Source: Nocardia suismassiliense
GTDB taxonomy: Bacteria; Actinomycetota; Actinomycetes; Mycobacteriales; Mycobacteriaceae
DNA length: 33,274 nt
Assembly (NCBI RefSeq): GCF_900269665.1
Contig: NZ_LT985361.1
Span: 4,842,827-4,876,100 of the forward strand
Direction: 5' to 3'
In this document: positions 30,013-33,274 of the stretch, piece by piece
Numbering within the stretch: position 1 is the stretch's first letter
How the letters are laid out: every line of letters begins with the position of its first letter
Notes under the pieces: model-generated
The model's input: only the letters and a program-made list of their open reading frames with translations
The model's database searches: none
Told to the model about the DNA's origin: nothing
Translations under genes and position numbers: made by a program

Positions 30013-30039
30013 TAGATGCGCATATTTACGTAAGAGCAT
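30013..30039 (-). repeat. AT-rich motif Y, inverted partner of 28688-28716
   Basis: Plus-strand order is TAGATGCGC (30013-30021), 12 bases with the palindrome TTACGTAA (30026-30033), then GAGCAT (30034-30039). This is the inverted form of motif X with a two-base shorter centre. Flanking sequence also has TTGTTTTG-type runs unlike the rest of the window. Confidence 0.45.
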
Positions 30040-30206
30040 GTTGTTTTGCTGTTTTGCGGTGTGGACCCACTTCACGTACAAATCACACTGCCGACGCTGC
30101 ACATTCGTGCCGATCGTCCCCTGCCCCATCCTCGAACTGCCGTCTGACCTGCTCCCCTACCCCACCATCACCGCGGCATGCCCGTGACCCGGCGTTACGC
30201 TGAGAC

Positions 30207-31211
30207 GTGCCCTCCTCGACTCTCCACCCGCAACGCTGGACACCGCCGCCCGCTCCCCCGCGAGCGCGCCGAACCCGTAGTGCGCCACCGCTTCCCGAGC
30301 TCACCCGCCTTGAACTACCAGGTGCCGGACCCGAGGATGTCGTGCTCGGGCCGGATGGACGACTTATCGTCGGCATCGATGACGGGTCGATTCTCAGTGT
30401 CGATCCGTCCACCGGTGACGTGCGTGAGCTCGCGAACACCGGTGGTCGCCCGCTGGGTCTGCACGCCGATCCTGATGGCACGCTGTTGATCTGCGACTTC
30501 GAGCGCGGCCTGCTGGAGCTGACGCCGGACGGCACGCTGAAGGTGCTGGTGGACGAGATCGACGGCGAGCCACTCCCGTTCGCCAGCAACGTGGTTCGCG
30601 ACGCGGACGGCACCATCTATTTCTCGTCGTCGACGAGCCGTTTCTCCCTGACCGAGTACATGGGTGACATGCTCGAGCACTCCGGGACCGGCAGGCTGTT
30701 CCGTCGCGATCCGTCCGGCAAGGTGGAGACCTTGCTCGACAACCTGTATTTCGCCAACGGGGTGGTGCTTGCCCCCGATCGCTCGTGTGTGGTTGTCGCG
30801 GAGACCGGTGGCTATCGAGTGTCGCGATACTGGCTCACCGGGCCGAAGGCCGGCACCAGAGACTTTCTCGTGGAGAACCTTCCCGGGTTCCCGGACAATA
30901 TGAGCCTCGGTAGCGACGGACTCGTCTGGATCACGCTGCCTGCCCCGCGAAACCCGTTGCTGGACCGGCTGCTTCCGCTGCCCGGGTTTCTGCGGCGAAT
31001 CGTTTGGTTGCTGCCGGAGTGGGTGCAGCCGAAGCCTGCGAAGACGATCTGGGTGATGGCAGTCGGCTTCGACGGGAATGTCGTGCACGACCTGCAGACC
31101 GAGGGCACGAACTTCTCGATGGTCACCGGGGTGGTGGAGCGGGACGGTGTGTTGTATCTGGGCAGTCTCACCGAGTCGGCGGTGGGTGTTACGCGGGTGG
31201 TCACCGCCTGA
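30207..31211 (+). CDS. SMP-30/gluconolactonase or strictosidine-synthase-like beta-propeller protein
   Basis: This is a 334-residue six-bladed beta-propeller. Repeated blade motifs are GPEDVVLGPDGRLIVGIDDGSI, GRPLGLHADPDGTLLICDFERGLLEL, FASNVVRDADGTIYFSSSTSRFS, YFANGVVLAPDRSCVVVAETGGYRV, GFPDNMSLGSDGLVWITLP. The acidic and Asn positions that hold Ca2+ in SMP-30 enzymes are in the GPED, ASNVV, ANGVV and PDNM segments. The DNMSLGSDGLVWI block is also typical of strictosidine-synthase-like proteins. It is probably a lactonase or esterase with unknown substrate. No signal peptide is present. GTG 30207 lies 5 bases after a TACGCT hexamer (leaderless). Confidence 0.88.
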   Translation: MPSSTLHPQRWTPPPAPPRARRTRSAPPLPELTRLELPGAGPEDVVLGPDGRLIVGIDDGSILSVDPSTGDVRELANTGGRPLGLHADPDGTLLICDFERGLLELTPDGTLKVLVDEIDGEPLPFASNVVRDADGTIYFSSSTSRFSLTEYMGDMLEHSGTGRLFRRDPSGKVETLLDNLYFANGVVLAPDRSCVVVAETGGYRVSRYWLTGPKAGTRDFLVENLPGFPDNMSLGSDGLVWITLPAPRNPLLDRLLPLPGFLRRIVWLLPEWVQPKPAKTIWVMAVGFDGNVVHDLQTEGTNFSMVTGVVERDGVLYLGSLTESAVGVTRVVTA

Positions 31212-31240
31212 TCACCTGAAAGAACTTCCGTCGACGAGAC

Positions 31241-31270
31241 GGTTTCAGTGAACGCTTGTACACTGAAACC
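31241..31270. promoter_or_regulatory. 30-bp operator in front of the lipase-like gene
   Basis: Perfect 10-base arms GGTTTCAGTG (31241-31250) and CACTGAAACC (31261-31270) are separated by 10 bases that extend the symmetry further (AAC/GTA). The ATG begins at the next base. A TACACT hexamer (31259-31264) inside it is 6 bases before the ATG, so a bound repressor would cover the -10 and the start of a leaderless transcript. The shape fits a TetR-type regulator; no regulator gene is adjacent. Confidence 0.7.
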
Positions 31271-32530
31271 ATGAGTGAGCAGACCTATCAGCGGAAGGCC
31301 GAGGTCAGGGCCCTCGCTCGATTGGCGGGCGACGAGCTCGGTGGCGCGGTGGACGGCATCGCGTCGGTGCACCGGGCGATCGCGGGGCGGGTTTTCGCGG
31401 CGGTGCGGTTCGGGGTCGGTCCGGCCGCGGCTCCCGTGGAGGTGGTGCACGACGCGATCACCGACGGGGTGTACCGGATTGTCAGCGGGACGGCCGTTGC
31501 CGCAGGTCGGTTGGCCGAGCGAACCGTGGATTTACCCGGAGCCGAGGTGCCGTCGCGCACGGTGTTCGGCGCGGGCTTCCTCGGTGCGCTACAGGGCTTG
31601 ATCGGCGACGATCTCGAGGAGCTGCGGCCCATCCTCGCCGGGCCGATGACGTTGCGCGTGGACGGTGATCCGGTGTCGCCCGAGCAGATCGGGAATCATG
31701 TCGCGCGGCCGAGTTCGCGGGTGGTGGTGTTTCTGCACGGTCTGGTGGAGACCGAGCATGCGTGGCGGCTCGGTGGGCGTACGAGTTATGCCGAAGGGAT
31801 CGAGCAGGATCTCGGCTACAGCACCTTGCAGATCCGGTATAACAGCGGCTTGCACATTTCCGAGAATGCTCGTCAGCTGAGTGACTTGCTGGAGCGGCTG
31901 GTGGCGCACTGGCCGGTGGAGATCGAGCAGCTGTCGTTGGTCGGGCATTCGATGGGTGGGCTGATTGCCCGTGGCGCGTGCTTCGACGCGAGCGAGTCCG
32001 GGAAAGGGTGGGTGCGCAAGGTCCGGCATCTCGTGTGTCTCGGGTCGCCGCATTTAGGGGCTCCGCTCGAGCAGTTCGTGCATTACGCGTCTGCCGCGTT
32101 GGTCCGGGTGCCGGAGACTCGTCCGTTCGGTCATCTGCTGCGGCGGCGTAGCGCGGGTATTCGTGATCTGCGGCAGGGGTCGCTGGTGGACGAGGATTGG
32201 CGTGACGCGGATACGGATGATCTGACGCGGCGGGCGATCCGGGAGGTGCCGCTGCTCGACGGTGCCGACCATTACTTCGTCACCGCCTGCGTCACCCGCA
32301 GTCCACGCCACCCGCTGGGGCGGATCATCGGCGACGGGCTGGTTCTCACTCCTAGTGCCGCGGGGCGGAACCGGGCTCGTCGCATCGGGTTCGATGATGC
32401 GAATGGCTTACACGTTCCCGCGGCCAATCACTTCTCGCTGCTGAACCACCATGCCGTCTACGAGAAGCTGCGGCGGTGGTTGAGCACGGACCCGGAAACC
32501 GCTGTCGCTCTGGATGAAGCTGCCGAGTAG
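31271..32530 (+). CDS. Alpha/beta hydrolase with GHSMGG motif (lipase/PGAP1-like)
   Basis: This is a 419-residue protein. An N-terminal helical region (1-110) is Ala/Val-rich (RVFAAVRFGVGPAAAPVEVVHDAITDGVYRIVSG). The hydrolase core starts at about 155: VVVFLHGLVETEHAW, LQIRYNSGLHISENARQLSDLLERLV, nucleophile elbow SLVGHSMGGLIARG, LVCLGSPHLGAPLE, and catalytic His in VPAANHFSLLNH. These are the hallmarks of lipases and PGAP1-like esterases acting on lipids or polyester. It has no signal peptide. ATG 31271 directly abuts the palindromic operator; an upstream TTG at 31256 lies inside it and is rejected. Confidence 0.92.
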   Translation: MSEQTYQRKAEVRALARLAGDELGGAVDGIASVHRAIAGRVFAAVRFGVGPAAAPVEVVHDAITDGVYRIVSGTAVAAGRLAERTVDLPGAEVPSRTVFGAGFLGALQGLIGDDLEELRPILAGPMTLRVDGDPVSPEQIGNHVARPSSRVVVFLHGLVETEHAWRLGGRTSYAEGIEQDLGYSTLQIRYNSGLHISENARQLSDLLERLVAHWPVEIEQLSLVGHSMGGLIARGACFDASESGKGWVRKVRHLVCLGSPHLGAPLEQFVHYASAALVRVPETRPFGHLLRRRSAGIRDLRQGSLVDEDWRDADTDDLTRRAIREVPLLDGADHYFVTACVTRSPRHPLGRIIGDGLVLTPSAAGRNRARRIGFDDANGLHVPAANHFSLLNHHAVYEKLRRWLSTDPETAVALDEAAE

Positions 32531-32655
32531 ACCGAAGTGTCGGCCACTTCCAGCTGAAGGGCCCAAGGTAGCGGCAGCTATCTCAGGAAGCAGTCTGTCG
32601 GAGCCTGAGCGCAGGGCCGCAGCCTGAGCACAAGGCTATGTCAGGCCGGGTCAAC

Positions 32656-32865
32656 TCATCCGTTGATGCGGTTGTCCGGCCGATGGTTCGTTGGCAGCGG
32701 CTCTGTATACGGGTTGTTGTTCACCGACCACTGCGGTGCAGGGCCGGGTTCGGCGTGGGAGGTGAATGCCGTCGCGCCCCCGACGACCAACGCCAGTGCC
32801 GCTGCCGTACCGACCAGTGAACGCACCATCCGCAGCCGTCCGCCCCACCGTTGCCGTTCGTCCAT
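32656..32865 (-). CDS. Small exported or membrane-anchored protein
   Basis: This is a 69-residue protein from ATG 32865, with GGGG about 8 bases upstream. A positive N-terminus (MDERQRWGGRLRMVR) precedes a hydrophobic segment at about 16-34 (SLVGTAAALALVVGGATAF), then a short polar, Pro/Asn-rich tail (HAEPGPAPQWSVNNNPYTEP). It could be a signal peptide with a short mature peptide or a single-pass protein. No family was recognised. Confidence 0.6.
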   Translation of the reverse strand: MDERQRWGGRLRMVRSLVGTAAALALVVGGATAFTSHAEPGPAPQWSVNNNPYTEPLPTNHRPDNRING

Positions 32866-33105
32866 CGCGTAATCCCCTCGTCGCCCTGTATAGGCTCAAT
32901 CGCGCTGACGGCCAAGCCGTTACGCAACCGGCGTGCGAGGGTCGAGCGCGCAACCAGAATGTTCCTGACGGTCGAGCATCGTCTGTGTAGCGGCCGAATG
33001 CCCGCGGTGTCGAGTTGCGGACCGGTCGGCCGCTTTGGGGTCGGGCGGAGGGACTGCCGACGTCGAAGTGGGGACCGATCAGCCGTCTTTGGCGTGGAGC
33101 TACTT

Positions 33106-33274
33106 TCAGAGGAGGTGTTCGGGGTCCGCGTCGGCCTCTAGGCGGACATCGGCGGTGAAGAGGGTTTCCACGTCGGGGTCATCGGTGTGGGCTGCGTAGA
33201 GGAGCAGGCTTTTACACATCTGCACCGGCCGACGCCATGCAGTGTGGGTGACTCGGCGTGCGGCGCCTCGAGTA
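33106..33274 (-). CDS. C-terminal end of an unknown protein (partial at right edge)
   Basis: A minus-strand frame enters from the right edge and stops with TGA at 33108-33106. The visible 55 residues read AARRVTHTAWRRPVQMCKSLLLYAA, then HTDDPDVETLFTADVRLEADADPEHLL. Normal amino-acid composition and the absence of stops support coding. No family was recognised. An internal ATG before CKSLL would give only a 40-residue protein, so a longer gene is more likely. Confidence 0.5.
   Translation of the reverse strand, partial: TRGAARRVTHTAWRRPVQMCKSLLLYAAHTDDPDVETLFTADVRLEADADPEHLL

Larger units (their letters stand above)
29782..30206. other. Intergenic region with three hairpins and AT-rich element Y
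   Basis: About 425 bases follow the DUF457 gene. Hairpins are at 29833-29893 (15-bp arms), 29905-29925 (GGAGGGG/CCCCTCC) and 29952-29968 (CCGTCT-TTTTG-AGACGG). AT-rich element Y follows at about 29995-30060. A TACGCT hexamer at 30196-30201 sits 5 bases before GTG 30207. No gene was found. Confidence 0.5.

Overview
The window is high-GC DNA with compact genes, many GTG starts, TetR/ArsR/XRE regulators, paired SRPBCC proteins and an oleate hydratase operon. This fits a mycolic-acid actinomycete, most likely Nocardia or a close relative; the genus is inferred from gene content and codon style, not from a marker gene. No rRNA, tRNA, CRISPR array, intact transposase or phage gene was seen. The region is an accessory chromosomal stretch of lipid and xenobiotic redox genes, regulators, secreted proteins and membrane proteins.

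Layout. 1-2164 (minus): a Tat-signal protein translationally coupled to a GMC flavo-oxidoreductase that runs off the left edge. 2966-6330 (plus): a TetR regulator, a 3-hydroxyacyl-CoA dehydrogenase-fold enzyme and oleate hydratase, probably a cassette making hydroxy- and keto-fatty acids. 6473-10890: a methyltransferase, an XRE/MmyB regulator divergent from an SDR, a FabG-like SDR and a HAD phosphatase. 11204-14199: an SRPBCC protein, then a DUF4383-type membrane protein plus alpha/beta hydrolase, divergent from a TetR gene. 14431-17257: a molybdopterin oxidoreductase converging on, and overlapping, a histidine-phosphatase-fold protein. 17536-21361: a secreted transthyretin-like protein, a small unknown protein, an SGNH esterase and a lipoprotein/membrane-protein pair. 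21532-25002: a YczE-type membrane protein, a 46-residue small protein, a DinB-like protein and an SRPBCC-ArsR-SRPBCC operon. 25206-28604: a large membrane-anchored Ser/Thr kinase followed at once by an epoxide hydrolase. 29065-32530: a DUF457-type membrane hydrolase, an SMP-30-like protein and a GHSMGG lipase-like hydrolase. The right edge has a small exported protein and the C-terminal end of an unknown gene.

The most unusual items are as follows. (1) The secreted protein at 17536-18003 carries the hallmarks of the nematode transthyretin-like family. (2) The kinase at 25206 has a planctomycete-style N-terminus and a DFN in place of DFG. (3) Two intergenic gene relics, of a GMC oxidoreductase and of an SDR, resemble intact genes elsewhere in this same window. 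(4) Several intergenic regions hold uncatalogued structure: a three-copy 36-bp tandem repeat, two facing AT-rich elements around the DUF457 gene, a repeat shared by two distant intergenic regions, and a pair of identical palindromic cores flanking the YczE/small-protein segment. (5) Well-formed operators can be read in front of several regulator-linked genes, and many genes look leaderless.
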